Part shown: positions 1 to 9,606 of the stretch, piece by piece | Layout of the letters: each line of letters starts with the position of its first letter | How positions within the stretch are numbered: the first letter of the stretch is position 1 | Assembly: GCA_040143965.1 (NCBI GenBank) | Contig: JASJQH010000167.1 | Coordinates: 1 to 23,378, forward strand | DNA from: Basidiobolus ranarum | Taxonomy: Eukaryota; Basidiobolomycota; Basidiobolomycetes; Basidiobolales | Reading direction: 5' to 3' | Length of the DNA stretch: 23,378 nucleotides | Translations under genes and position numbers: made by a program | Notes under the pieces: generated by a model | What the model saw: the letters and a program-made list of their open reading frames with translations, nothing else | Told to the model about the DNA's origin: nothing | The model's database searches: none

Positions 1-351
1 GTCTATTAGTTCGTTTTTTCTCTGTCATCTCCATGATTGGAAGAGGATGGCCCACATTAATACTGGACTGTGGTCTACTTCTTGTTGGAGTGGGTTTTTG
101 TCGTGTTAAATTGTTTCTAGAATGGGGATCATTGGAACCAACCAGCTTCCTTAACGTTTGATCCTTGTGTATATTTCTGACACTTTGAAGAGTCGTTGAT
201 GTTCCTGGGGTAATCATTTTTATCAATTGAAAGAGAAAAGTATAAAGAGGGTATACAGCTGTTGATTCAAAAAGAGAGAAATAAAAGCGTTTCCGATTCC
301 TGTCTGGGCTGCCTAATTGAGGAGGTATATACTTGGATACACAACTTGGAT
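1..351 (-). CDS. 5' part of an unrecognised gene, cut by the left edge
   Basis: A minus-strand frame stays open from about 351 to base 1. Its first ATG is at 217, giving a basic, Ser/Thr/Pro-rich stretch beginning MITPGTSTTLQSVRNIHK and including TRQKPTPTRSRPQSS. Upstream of that ATG the same frame continues without a stop as KYIPPQLGSPDRNRKRFYFS followed by a hydrophobic run, back to a plausible acceptor (TTTTAAAG, position 352-353) with a TTTAAC branch-like site. So either the gene starts at 217 or this is an internal exon. A possible donor (GTTAGT, near 412) would join in frame to more open sequence, but that upstream part is T-rich and unconvincing. I recognise no domain; basic Ser/Pro-rich composition is common in disordered tails. 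Function unknown. Confidence 0.45.
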
Positions 352-2308
352 CTTTAAAATGTTAAAGAAATCACTGTAAAAAGCAATATGAAGTTTAAAA
401 TGCTGAAATTACTAGAAGGGGACCCAACTAACCCAAAATATGATCGAAAGAAGTGAAAAAGGTAAGAAACGAGAAAACCCTACAAACCAATGAACTCGAT
501 AAAGAATTTTGGCTACGAACCAAGAAAAGACCTTGGAGTTGTGTGATTAGCAAACCTAGATGTCTATAGCTTCATCATGACTTGCCTCCGGCAGAGGGTT
601 TATATAGGATCTAGAGGATGCATATAGTCAATAGACCAATATATAATGGATTGTCCAATACAAATCTTGCGAGGGATTTGTATATCGTCCTGAATCCAAG
701 CATGTACTCTCCCCAGAAATCCATGCACAGCTCAGAAAGGGCAAACGATATGCCTTGTAGCGGCCACATACTTAATCTTCACAAGATTCCGTGACGCTCT
801 GGTACGCAGTATTTGCATTACACCAGATTTACGATGAATTGCCGCTTTCATCGGGAATATAGTTCATAATGACCCATTGTCCAAGTTGATATTGTTAGCT
901 TAGGCTTGCTGGACCTATTTCATTTCGCTTGAGTACATTATTTCCATTGATCTGACAATGAACATACAATACGCAAACTGAACGATCGAAGGCTATTCAT
1001 CCATCATAGGAAGTTACGCAGCAGTGCTCACTAACACTAAGATAACACAATGGCACATGAGAGACTGTCTAAAGCAACTGAGCACACTACACTCTAAACA
1101 GTATCAAGAATACAGATTAGCACTTGCTACACTCTACGACGTCCGATGGACAAGTTTTACGTTGATATCGTTATCGTTATTACAAGGTTTTCTTGTATTT
1201 CAATATACAGCCAGGATCGTTCGCACCAATGCTACGGCTTCTCTCCATATGTCCTGGTGCAGATGACTACTGCCTTGAGTAGGCCTGTCTGCATCTCGAA
1301 TTCAAACCCAGACAATGTACATTTGGATAGGCTTGGTATTAATCTGGATATTTTGTTTATTTGTTTATTTTAGATCTGCACCGCAAAAGTAAACTGCTGA
1401 AACATAATCCACTCTTTGCCATTCATTGTGCAAAGAATCACAAATCTAGCATAATTACCTGGTCATAAAAAACAGAGTATATGTAATACGATATAAATAT
1501 ATGATTGAACAGTATTCAGATCAATTATCCTTTACCTTCTGACCGCTCAATAAATTATAAGAATCCTCGAGATGGAATATGTAAAGACTTTCTTGTGTTG
1601 TTTGCTACCTGCCCAGATGTCAAAAACATATAATTCTAGTTGATTTGACTCTATTGCTCAGTATACAATCGCAAGAATTTACTTTCTCTACATATCTGCA
1701 AGAGCATAGGTGATTCCATGTCTGCAGTACCAGAGGTAGCATTGTTCATCGTTGTCTAGTTATCTATATCTATGTAATCTGAAAGTTTAAACATTATATA
1801 GGGTATTGTGCTGACTGAAAGTGTCAATTACGATATTTACAATATAGTGCATGCAAATACGGTTAAACCTGGCCTAATTTTGATATGTATGAGTGCTTAT
1901 GTAGAAAAACACATTCATGGGCCTCTTGATGAAGGTTCCTCTTGATTTTCATCGTTATTGGGTATTTGATAAGATGCTAGGGGCTTCTTTGATAATCGTT
2001 AGTCCCTACACATGGAGTAACAAATGACGTGATTGAAAGTCTGAAGAATTGAACCGCAACTGCCATTCTATTGGACCTTCGCTGTAGCATCCAGTATTAC
2101 TGCATGCCATCGTTTAGTGTCCCGAAGAGGAGAGGTCTGGGAAAGCCGATACATATTTGATGGATATTTACTGTTCCCACCTTTTATAGAATCAATCAAT
2201 AAAGCAGACTTTTATTACCGGGCAAAGAAATAAGCTAATATAATACAAAGAGGAGATCCAGGCAAAATTCACGAAATGTATAGTGAAGGTTCATAATAGG
2301 TTAGGTCC
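352..2308. other. Gene-poor gap
   Basis: I see no supportable gene. Plus-strand frames near 1024-1373 are short, one begins at GTG, and neither shows family resemblance, so I treat them as chance. The right end (about 2200-2308) is presumably the 3' UTR of the minus-strand ADA3 gene. No tRNA-like B box or clear terminal repeat was found. Confidence 0.5.
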
Positions 2309-3946
2309 TTAACTAAAAAAATGAGAGTCATTAGATACACAATAGATAGATTCTGTAGGAGTGGAAAACATCTCCTTGGGAAAGACTGATCCAATGCCGT
2401 CTACGTATTGTTTACGTCTTTCCATCAAAGCAAGCAAGTTCTCAGATAATCCCTTGGAAGAGATTTTCCTCTTTTTCGACTTCAAGGATTTCTAAATAAT
2501 GTGGATCAATACGGTGCAACCAAGTGTGTAACTAGAAGCCTATGGGCAGTTCTAAAAAATATGTTTTGAATAGCACTTACTGCTCGCTTGATGTAAGCCT
2601 GTTCGATTTGCTTGTCTAGTTCATTCAAAATTTGCAAATATTCTTGATAAGCGGTATACTCATGTACTAGCTGAATCACCTGCTCTTTCCTAAAATCGTT
2701 GACTTCAATCTGTTCCCGAAGATGTGACTGTAAACTACGCAGTGTGGTACAAATTTCATTGTCCTCGTGCGCATTCGAATCAATCTGGGGATTGAGAGGA
2801 TTAGAACTCGCATCCTGGCAAAGGGAATGAAAAAACCTACATCTTCGTCATTTAAGATTCCAAGGTATCGAAAGTCTCTTCTAAGCCTTTCATCCATGTC
2901 AACCAACTCATGATGCCTTTCGGGGGAACCTACAGGAGAGTCAAATCTGGACTCCTCTGAATCCGAATCTGAGAGATCGACCAACTTTTCGTTCAACAGC
3001 GAGGTCAATATTCTATCTGTTAGGGCGGGACATTGGATTTCATTCCAGTTTTTCAAATCAACGTTAGCCACATGAAAAGTGTCAAAATTTTTGGTTTCCA
3101 GTAGAGTCGACATTTCAATCTTGTGAGACAATGACTGGTCTTCGTCTTTCCATTTCTCCAGGTAATGCTTGCCTAGTGGAGGAATGATAAATGGCTCGCT
3201 TCGTTCACTCTAGAGTAGCGAATCACACGAAATAGTGAGACAAATTGAACCGTCTACAGATAGAAGGTTAATGGAAAATACCTTGGTTTCGAGAAACTGT
3301 ATATCGTTCTCAGTAAACTCTCGGAAATATTCTTCAACATAGTTCCAGTACGTTTGAATCGGAACTTGGTTTGGCACCTTTATCGACTGTAAGGTACTTT
3401 CTTCTATTTTTTTAGGCTGATTCAAGGTTTCTGATTTTTTTTCATTCGCATTGTGATCTCTATTTTTGTTTGTGGAATCGTCATATTTCTCAATCTTTAA
3501 AAGGGTGTCTTAGTCATTATATTCTGTGTCAAACCATATACAATATACAAGTACCGCAGAAGTATTGGGCAGCGACTTCAGTGAAACTGTAGGAGACTGT
3601 ACTTCCGGGAGTTTTTGAGCTGCTGAATTGATTTATCAAAATCCGTTAGTACCACGTTGTATACAATACCAACTATGGGTCCAAATAAAGAGGTCACATC
3701 GCAACTAATGTTTATCCATAGAGTCAAGCTACCTTTGAGTAAGTGATTTGAAGGATTTTCAGGTTCAGCCGCTTTTCGTTTACGAGAAGTTTTCTGAGGA
3801 CTGAAGAACAAAATAATTTACCACGAGGTTAAAGGTTTGATACATAAAATAGGGTTCGTTTAATATGTTATTTACGTGATATGATTCACAGAAGAGCTTA
3901 CGCTGGTTAATTTGGAGTCGGAATCGGGGAAAAGAATCTCTTCCAT
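2309..3946 (-). CDS. ADA3: Ada3/Ngg1, histone acetyltransferase (SAGA/ADA) adaptor subunit
   Basis: Ada3 links the Gcn5 acetyltransferase and Ada2 in the nuclear SAGA/ADA complexes. I read seven coding exons: 3946-3902, 3793-3733, 3622-3555, 3494-3282, 3209-2841, 2784-2581, 2491-2309, with introns of 56-110 bp, each GT..AG and in phase; the total is 380 residues (human ADA3 432). Diagnostic segments in order: KTSRKRKAAE, an NLS-like patch at 16-25; TYWNYVEEYFREFTENDIQF at about 106; PFIIPPLGKHYLEKW at about 135-149; PALTDRILTSLLNEKLV at about 190; DERLRRDFRYLGILND at about 235-250; ELDKQIEQAYIKR at about 307, then a lysine-rich patch and ERRKQYVDGIGSVFP near 344-358. These match the known C-terminal order of the Ada3 family. 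The start is chosen at MEEILFPDSD because it is the first in-frame ATG with a good context (AAAATGG). An upstream exon (4024-4145) splices in frame without its own ATG, so the true protein may be longer. Identity is firm; the N-terminus is not. Confidence 0.88.
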
Positions 3947-4023
3947 TTTCACTAAGAACAAAAAAATATAGATGGGTAAAAGGATGAAACTTGCCAAGAG
4001 AATAGTTGCGTTTTCGCACTAAC

Positions 4024-4145
4024 CTGTAATCTTCAGAGAAAAGAAAGCAAGAGAGTTCGGAAATTTGATTATTTTGCAATTCACTTCTGGGTTGTTAAAA
4101 ATCGGTTTCTCCAGAACATAGTCCTCTAAGTTCTTTCTCTTTCTG
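4024..4145 (-). other. Possible upstream exon of ADA3
   Basis: The minus strand has about 40 open codons (KNLEDYVLEKPIFNNPEVNC and onwards). They end at a GTTAGT donor (4023) and join in frame, across a 72-bp intron with acceptor TTCTTAG, to the ADA3 exon at 3951. A branch-like TAACTAAAG and a CCCCAG acceptor sit just upstream, near 4145-4155. No convincing ATG exon was found further upstream; one candidate near 4343 (MIIIEKKPYL) would fit in phase but is weak. This may be N-terminal coding sequence or 5' UTR. Confidence 0.4.
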
Positions 4146-4259
4146 GGGAACCTTTAGTTATTTAAAGGATAGCGATCTATTTTATTTTCAAGTGAGAAAG
4201 GGATTTCCTTCAATATTTTGAATAACAAGGCAATAAACACAGTAATCAAGAGTAAGTAG

Positions 4260-4721
4260 GAGGGCTCAAAAATCAACCAAGTTGAAAAAGTACTTGATAC
4301 CAACTGTCAATATCAAATACGGTTTTTTTTCGATGATAATCATTCAGTTTGTTTGTTCCATGAATTTAACCCTATTTCTGGTAAGTTGGCTCAATCAGAG
4401 TTGCTCAAATGTAAACAATATGATATTTTGCAATCCATAAGCACATTATGGATTCAAGATACCGATAAAATATTATTATACCTATCTCAACTCTTCTCCA
4501 GACTGAATGTATCAATTTATGTAAGACTCGGTTTTCAATTATTAATCAAGGGAAAGGGGACATTGAAGATCTCGCAAGGAGTGTCTTACAATGTGATAGG
4601 CCGTATATTGATGTTGCCTGAAGCCGCAATTGGGCTTTCTGTTGATTCCCTAACTGACGAATCTTTCATAAAAGTTGGACCCACTCGAGAGGCCGCTGAT
4701 TGGCTAGTCGGAGTCGCGTAA
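4260..4721 (+). other. Unresolved coding-like stretch head to head with ADA3
   Basis: One plus-strand frame stays open for 153 codons (after a TAG at 4257) to a TAA at 4719-4721, but has no ATG near its left end. A second frame offers ATG at 4333 (MIIIQFVCSMNLTLFL, signal-like), then a consensus donor GTAAGT at 4381. An acceptor CTTCTCCAG at 4493-4501 leads to TECINLCKTRFSIINQGKGD and onwards, and a second possible intron ends after a perfect CCTAACTGAC branch site and AAAAG near 4673. The two readings cannot both be right. I recognise no family in either. It could be a small intron-bearing gene sharing a promoter region with ADA3, or a decaying one. Confidence 0.35.
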
Positions 4722-4899
4722 TTTCATGACTGTTTTGTAGAGATTCTCAGGTACAACTGTGAGCATAGCATCAATATTTCTGCAAGCTACACGAGCAACT
4801 GTACTGGTCGACGCGTAAACGGATGATAAAGACCTCAAATATCAACATTCCGCACAGGTATCCTTGAATCTCTTAATCCAGCCCTGATCTGGAATGGAG

Positions 4900-5460
4900 C
4901 AGAGCTTTGTATTCACTAATGTAATAAAACTGGCTTGGCTACCTTTGGGATCACACAGCGTATCCTGATGTAAATGTTTCCTGTGCTTGATTGCATCCTT
5001 TCGCGCCCGACTGTTAGAAATGGATTGATTGCTCTACACACAGGTACGAGGAGATCTGTTGGTAGCAAAGCAGTTGGAATAGCCATCGCTGGATCTTTCT
5101 GGGTTTTCGGCATCTCTACTATTCTACGAAACCAAATTTCCATGACCTTGATCCAACGCAATGTAACCTTCATGTAGTGGGATCAGGACTGCATCAGGCT
5201 TCAGGAAAAAGTGCAGTGAAACTGGTAATCAATGTATCAAGCCCCTGTTATTGTCATCGGATCATTTTCGATATCACCTGGGCAGACCCACTTACACTTA
5301 CTATGCCTTATCCAACAAGCAAGGTGCTGGTGCCAACACACAACCTCACGCACACATCAAAATTTTCCCACTGAGTGATCCTGGCCAAGGCACATGGATC
5401 GGTGATGAGCATGATCATCAACGACGAAACGAAACCATCGCGGGTATTTCTAAACACTAA
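4900..5460 (+). pseudogene. Scattered coding-like fragments, possible dead gene
   Basis: Adjacent plus-strand frames each carry protein-like runs: NKTGLATFGITQRI near 4920, PTVRNGLIALHTGTRRSVGS near 5007, GSGLHQASGKSAVKL near 5180, and RYHLGRPTYTYYALSNKQGA continuing through QPHAHIKIFPLSDPGQGTW to a stop at 5458-5460. Base composition is more balanced than in the neighbouring AT-rich gaps. No single frame covers them, and I found no splice sites that make one protein. The best guess is an old host gene with frame breaks; a multi-exon gene I failed to assemble is possible. Family not recognised. Confidence 0.25.
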
Positions 5461-5612
5461 CTACATATCCGGACCAGGGACTCATCACACTGGGCTAAAG
5501 TGTGCGCTTTCCTGAAAATGCATCTTGTTTGTAGCAAGCGTATAGATCATTGGATGTAGTCTACGTAGTCATTGATAGCCCCAGCTTCGATCCATTTATA
5601 AAGCCCGTGGTG

Positions 5613-6602
5613 ATGGTATCATTCGCACCGTCAGAGAAAATGAGTCCTGTTAGCCAAAAGAGTGATCCTCCAGTTATGCTCTGGTGTCATCCGCGCTCTG
5701 TTTCTTCGGCATTTGAGCGTGCATTCATTGAGCGCAAGAACGAGTTCCATTGCTTTCACGAACCCTTCGCTGACCCTTACTATTTTGGTCCTGATCGAGT
5801 ATCTGACCGACACAAAGAAGACCTTCCATCATCAACCTCTTCATCATTGAGCGAAGATACAAATAATAATTCCAATGAAAACCAGCCCTCTTTCAAGAAT
5901 GTGTCAGAGATGATCATGGCCGACTACTGGATCGATCCAAAAACCGACGAAATCATCAACTCTGAAATCACGGAAGCACAGAAGCTTCGTGTGTTTGTAA
6001 AGGATATGGCGTTCTATGGGATCCTTGACTCGCAGGGCAATTCAAAAGAAAGGAAACCCAAGTTACCACTCAAGCAAGTCGTAAATACATTCTTGATTCG
6101 GGATCCCAAAAAATCGGTGGTTTCGTTTTACAAAGCGTCTATAAGTGAAAGTACAGGCTGGGGGTATTTTGATCCCAAGGAGATGGGCTACAAAGAACTT
6201 CGTGAGTTATTTGACTATGTTACGAAAGAGCTGGATCAGCCTGCCATCGTTGTTGACGCAGATGATCTTTGTGATAATCCGGCCAAAGTGATGGAAACGT
6301 ACTGCGACTCTATTGGTGTAAGGTTTGTAGAAACCATGGTGGAATGGAAGCCATCCAAAGTACACCAATTTAGCAAATGGCAAGGCTGGTATGAGTAAGT
6401 ATATGTTCACTTGAAACCCTGCCCTTCCCTATTGTTGATTAACCATAATTATTTTAGTACTCTTCAGAATAGCAGTGGGCTAGGTAAAGTAGAAAAAGCA
6501 CCAACAGCCGATTTAAGTGAATTCCCTGATATAGTTCGTAATACTATTGAACAAAATCTGTCACATTACAATTACTTGAAGCAATTCTGTATTAATACAT
6601 GA
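5613..6602 (+). CDS. Sulfotransferase-like P-loop protein
   Basis: There are two exons, 5613-6394 and 6458-6602, with a 63-bp intron (GTAAGT..TTTTAG, branch GATTAAC). The product is 308 residues. It resembles the cytosolic P-loop family often labelled sulfotransferase or branched-chain-aminotransferase-like. MLWCHPRSVSSAFERAF (22-38) is the PAPS 5'-phosphosulfate-loop-like motif, with HEPFADPYYFG (49-59) following it. FLIRDPKKSVVSFY (160-173) matches the 3'-phosphate-binding Arg/Ser motif, and FSKWQGWYDTLQNSSG (253-268) is the C-terminal Trp-rich segment. A Ser/Asn-rich, probably disordered insert occupies about 73-92. There is no signal peptide or membrane segment, so it is probably cytosolic. 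The start is the first in-frame ATG after the non-ATG 5' extension; ATG at 5640 is an alternative. Substrate unknown. Confidence 0.78.
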
Positions 6603-7179
6603 GTACATAGCCGGAATAAACTATATCTAATGCACAACTATCTAATGGTAATAGTATTGCAATGATCATAATCATTGTGGCGCTATATTTTGGCCCTGTG
6701 TTCGATATTTAAATTCTACTTCAATAGCCTAGAGTTAATTTCAATTCTACGCATTCTGTTACACAGCTGAAAAGTTTTATATCCTTTCAGTCATTTGTTG
6801 TCAAACAGTGGAGATACTTGCTTAGAGATCACTACATTGCTTATGGTGGCCATACGTGAATTTATATTAAATATTTTCGTCCAAGTGTCTTCAGTAAAGC
6901 TTATTAGTACTGCAATAAAACAAGTACGTTCACGATTGAGTAGGTTGAAGTAGAAGTATAGTTTATATTGAAAATAAAGTAATATCTAAAGGATATCAAG
7001 AAAAGCAACGTTAACTATTCTAAGAATCATAAAGAAAGTTCTAATATCACTAGAAAAGAAATACAAAGCTGAAAGTCTATTAAAATTCCTCTAAAGGAGA
7101 GCTCGAAAATGGAAAACTTGACGATATTGAGCGGCACTTGCTCTCAGGTAGTTACTCAAATAAACCAGCAATATATTCC
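6603..7179. other. Convergent intergenic gap
   Basis: This gap separates the 3' ends of the sulfotransferase-like gene (plus) and the CCCH gene (minus). It is AT-rich with no gene that I can support, and it should hold both 3' UTRs. Confidence 0.55.
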
Positions 7180-8109
7180 TTAAAAGAATTGAGTAAATGC
7201 AGATAAACGCTCTGGAACTTCCTGATTGGCAGTAGGGGTAGTGAGCTTCCTTGGTTGCTCAAATCCACTAAAAGGGGTCCATTCTTTGTGGAGGAAGGAA
7301 GGTTTTATGATTGGACGAGCCACTGGCTGGCTTCGGCTACCATTGGGACCACTGAATAACTGAAAATCCACAGGATATGAAGTAATAGAAGTTTCCTCCC
7401 AAGAATGTCCTATCACTTTCGATGTTTTAACCCACTCAGCTTTGAGATTTTTCCGATGACTGGTAGAGGGGAGATCTTCTGCAGTTATACTTGGCACTGG
7501 AGAAGAGCACTGCTGAGATCTTGAGCTTTGTGAATCTAAGCCGGATATTTCCTCTTCACTGTGGATAAAGCAGGACCGCTTTCCATACGGACAACATCCC
7601 TGCTCCCAGTATGTGCGGCAATATTGAGTTTTATATCTTGGATGTCTTTTAACTACACGAAGGTCTGAAGCTCCATGTGCGAATTGACATTTCTCACCAT
7701 AACTAAGAGAAAGAGGGAGTTGATTTTAACAAATGATATGCAAAACAAGTGGAATCCTTAAAAATTCTTACCGGCAACTTCCCGTTTCTTCAAATGACCT
7801 GCACATCTCAGTTTTATAAAGCGCTACATCTTTGACATTTTGCTTAATTTGGTTTAGCTGAGGGGGGTTTGAGTAGAATTCTTTGGCATCGAATTTATGA
7901 TTAGTTGATGGTAATTGCTGGGAGGGCCCCTTTGTAATTACACCACGATACTCTGATCTCCACAGGCTCAAGTCGGCAAATACGTCTTCAAGGTTCGGGA
8001 TAAAGGGTAACTGAATCTCGTCGCTAGTCAGACGCATCTGTCCAAACTGTTGGTTGGTTGTAACTTTGTTGCGTGTGGCGTTCATGTCAAATACAGAGGA
8101 GTAGACCAT
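7180..8109 (-). CDS. Tandem CCCH zinc-finger protein, TTP/TIS11 (Zfs1/Cth) family
   Basis: Proteins of this family bind AU-rich elements in mRNA 3' ends and recruit deadenylases, acting in the cytoplasm and nucleus. There are two exons, 8109-7772 and 7702-7180. The 69-bp intron (GTAAGA..CTCTTAG) splits finger 1; the product is 286 residues. Finger 1 is preceded by the family lead-in YKTEMC (98-103) and reads C103-X8-C112-X5-C118-X3-H122. The linker keeps the [10 protein letters not shown] form (132-141). Finger 2 is [20 protein letters not shown] (141-160): the usual third Cys position (156) is Ser, and a Cys sits at 157. The N-terminal ~95 residues and the C-terminal ~120 are Ser/Pro/Gln-rich and look disordered. 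The tail ends [13 protein letters not shown], loosely like the CNOT1-binding tail of metazoan TTP (inference). Start at the first ATG; no competing upstream ATG in frame was seen. Confidence 0.9.
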
Positions 8110-8316
8110 TTAGTTTTTTCTAGACTTGTATACGCGTAAGGATGCTTTGCGGCACGAGTGCTTTTTAGTTGAAACAGGAAATTGAGGCGAGATATCGAAA
8201 TACGAATTGTTACGGAGAACACACCTGGATATATATATCTCCCCCTTCAAGCTGTACACTATTATCTACGTGAGTCGAAGTCAGCAAAGGAAATTTGAGT
8301 CCCGTAGTCACTGCAA

Positions 8317-8732
8317 CTACAGCATAGAACAATATGTTGGGATCATATTTTGGCATAGTAATCCGATGCATGCGCTTTTTCGCCGCAACCATTGTTGCTC
8401 AATTTTTAATATTTCTTTGATGCCATGCATTAGCATTGATGTTGTAGATTCTAAATGCTGAGTATCATCGGCAACTGGACAATTATGACCATTTCCTATC
8501 GGCTCCACCAATGGGTAGGGAGGAAAACCATGGCGAACCAAAACTGGATTTAATAGCAAAGGCTCTGTTGTAATGCGGTCAACAATTTACGCAGATCCTT
8601 TATCTGGCTAGTTTTGGCGATCCATTCTTGAGTAGATTCAATGATCAATTTATCGAATATGCCGAGTTTTCTTTTTGAGAAGATCCATACAAAGGGCACG
8701 TTCACAGTATTGGCCACATATCCAAGCAACAA
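8317..8732 (-). pseudogene. Weak pseudogene candidate, family unknown
   Basis: Two minus-strand frames meet at 8550-8559. The upstream one (8732-8550) reads LLGYVANTVNVPFVWIFSKR and onwards to DLRKLLTALQQSL. The downstream one (8559-8317) reads LLLNPVLVRHGFPPYPLVEP and onwards to CQNMIPTYCSML, then a stop. Both look more protein-like than chance and are offset by one frame with no splice site at the join. Further upstream, fragments such as EANKGNKALLAVLVKH faintly recall ankyrin repeats, but not enough to call. It may be a broken host gene or coincidence. Confidence 0.2.
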
Positions 8733-9510
8733 ACATAGAAAAATCCGGCTTTGTTAACTTCATGACTGTTTCTAGCAGCTCACTTTCAGTGCTTAACCAG
8801 AACTGCTAGAAGCGCTTTGTTACCCTTGTTTGCCTCAATGCTCTCACCATTCCTATTCAAAATCTACCATCATATCTAAACCACTCATATTGACATCGAC
8901 AGCCAAGCCCGTAGCTGCTCTATCAAGAGCAATAGATCATGTGGCAACTCCCAGCTCAAAGTCCGCGAGTGTCTCCCGCTATCTAACGTGACTCCCTGCT
9001 AGTATTTTTGTAGCTTATTCGGTCAGAGGTATCATGGACCTAATATCCTCCACAAGATAACGATGTTGAGTGCTGCTTGTATGCATACTTGAAATGCGTT
9101 TAATTCGCGAATTATATTCAATTTCCATCTGATGCTGAGATGACTTATGACCATTGATGCAGAACTAGATTCCTATTACCGTATGAGTGCATGAGCAATC
9201 AAGTGCTTTGGCACTGATTCATTGTTGTCGATTTATTCACTGAGCCATGGCTCTCCAGTCAACAAGATAATTGCCGAAGTGATTAGCCCTTAATGTAAAT
9301 AACCGGATGTCCATAAAGTCATTAATTTAAGCACAATCATTTCGCGCTTTCTGGGTCGAATCGAGCAACAGGATGGATTCGGTGCTGAATATTTATATTG
9401 TTGCATTGTTTGCAAGAAATGAGAACGCTGCTACATATCATTCGCATTATTCGCCATATATCCTAAGAGAAAGGAACTTTTCAATCAGCACTTGTGACCG
9501 ATATGATCAG

Positions 9511-9517
9511 TATTTAA
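9511..9517 (+). promoter_or_regulatory. Possible TATA-like box (TATTTAA)
   Basis: TATTTAA lies about 90 bp upstream of the ATG of the secreted-protein gene at 9607, with a pyrimidine/CTAA-rich leader between. Position fits a core promoter; sequence match is imperfect. Confidence 0.3.
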
Positions 9518-9606
9518 GGCAAATCCCTGCTTGGCAAACTTCCTTGTAACCTGCTAACCGTAACACAAGCTCACTAACCTCTAATATTTACCTTAAACTC
9601 TTAGCC

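Larger units (their letters stand above)
8110..9606. other. Long intergenic gap between divergent genes
   Basis: This gap lies between the 5' ends of the CCCH gene (minus) and the secreted-protein gene (plus), so it should hold both promoters. The stretch 8317-8732 on the minus strand holds a weak pseudogene candidate, listed separately. The rest shows no frame or structure that I can support. Confidence 0.5.

Noticed and set aside
1024-1373. Two overlapping plus-strand ORFs of 75-80 codons
   Set aside because: One starts at GTG, neither has domain or signal features, and they overlap in different frames; most likely chance.
3578-3811. Independent 77-codon minus-strand gene
   Set aside because: It spans an ADA3 exon plus a retained intron; splice sites and the in-phase continuation explain it better.
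8317-8900. Ankyrin-repeat gene
   Set aside because: A few residues recall ankyrin repeats, but the repeat pattern cannot be followed; kept only as a weak pseudogene candidate of unknown family.
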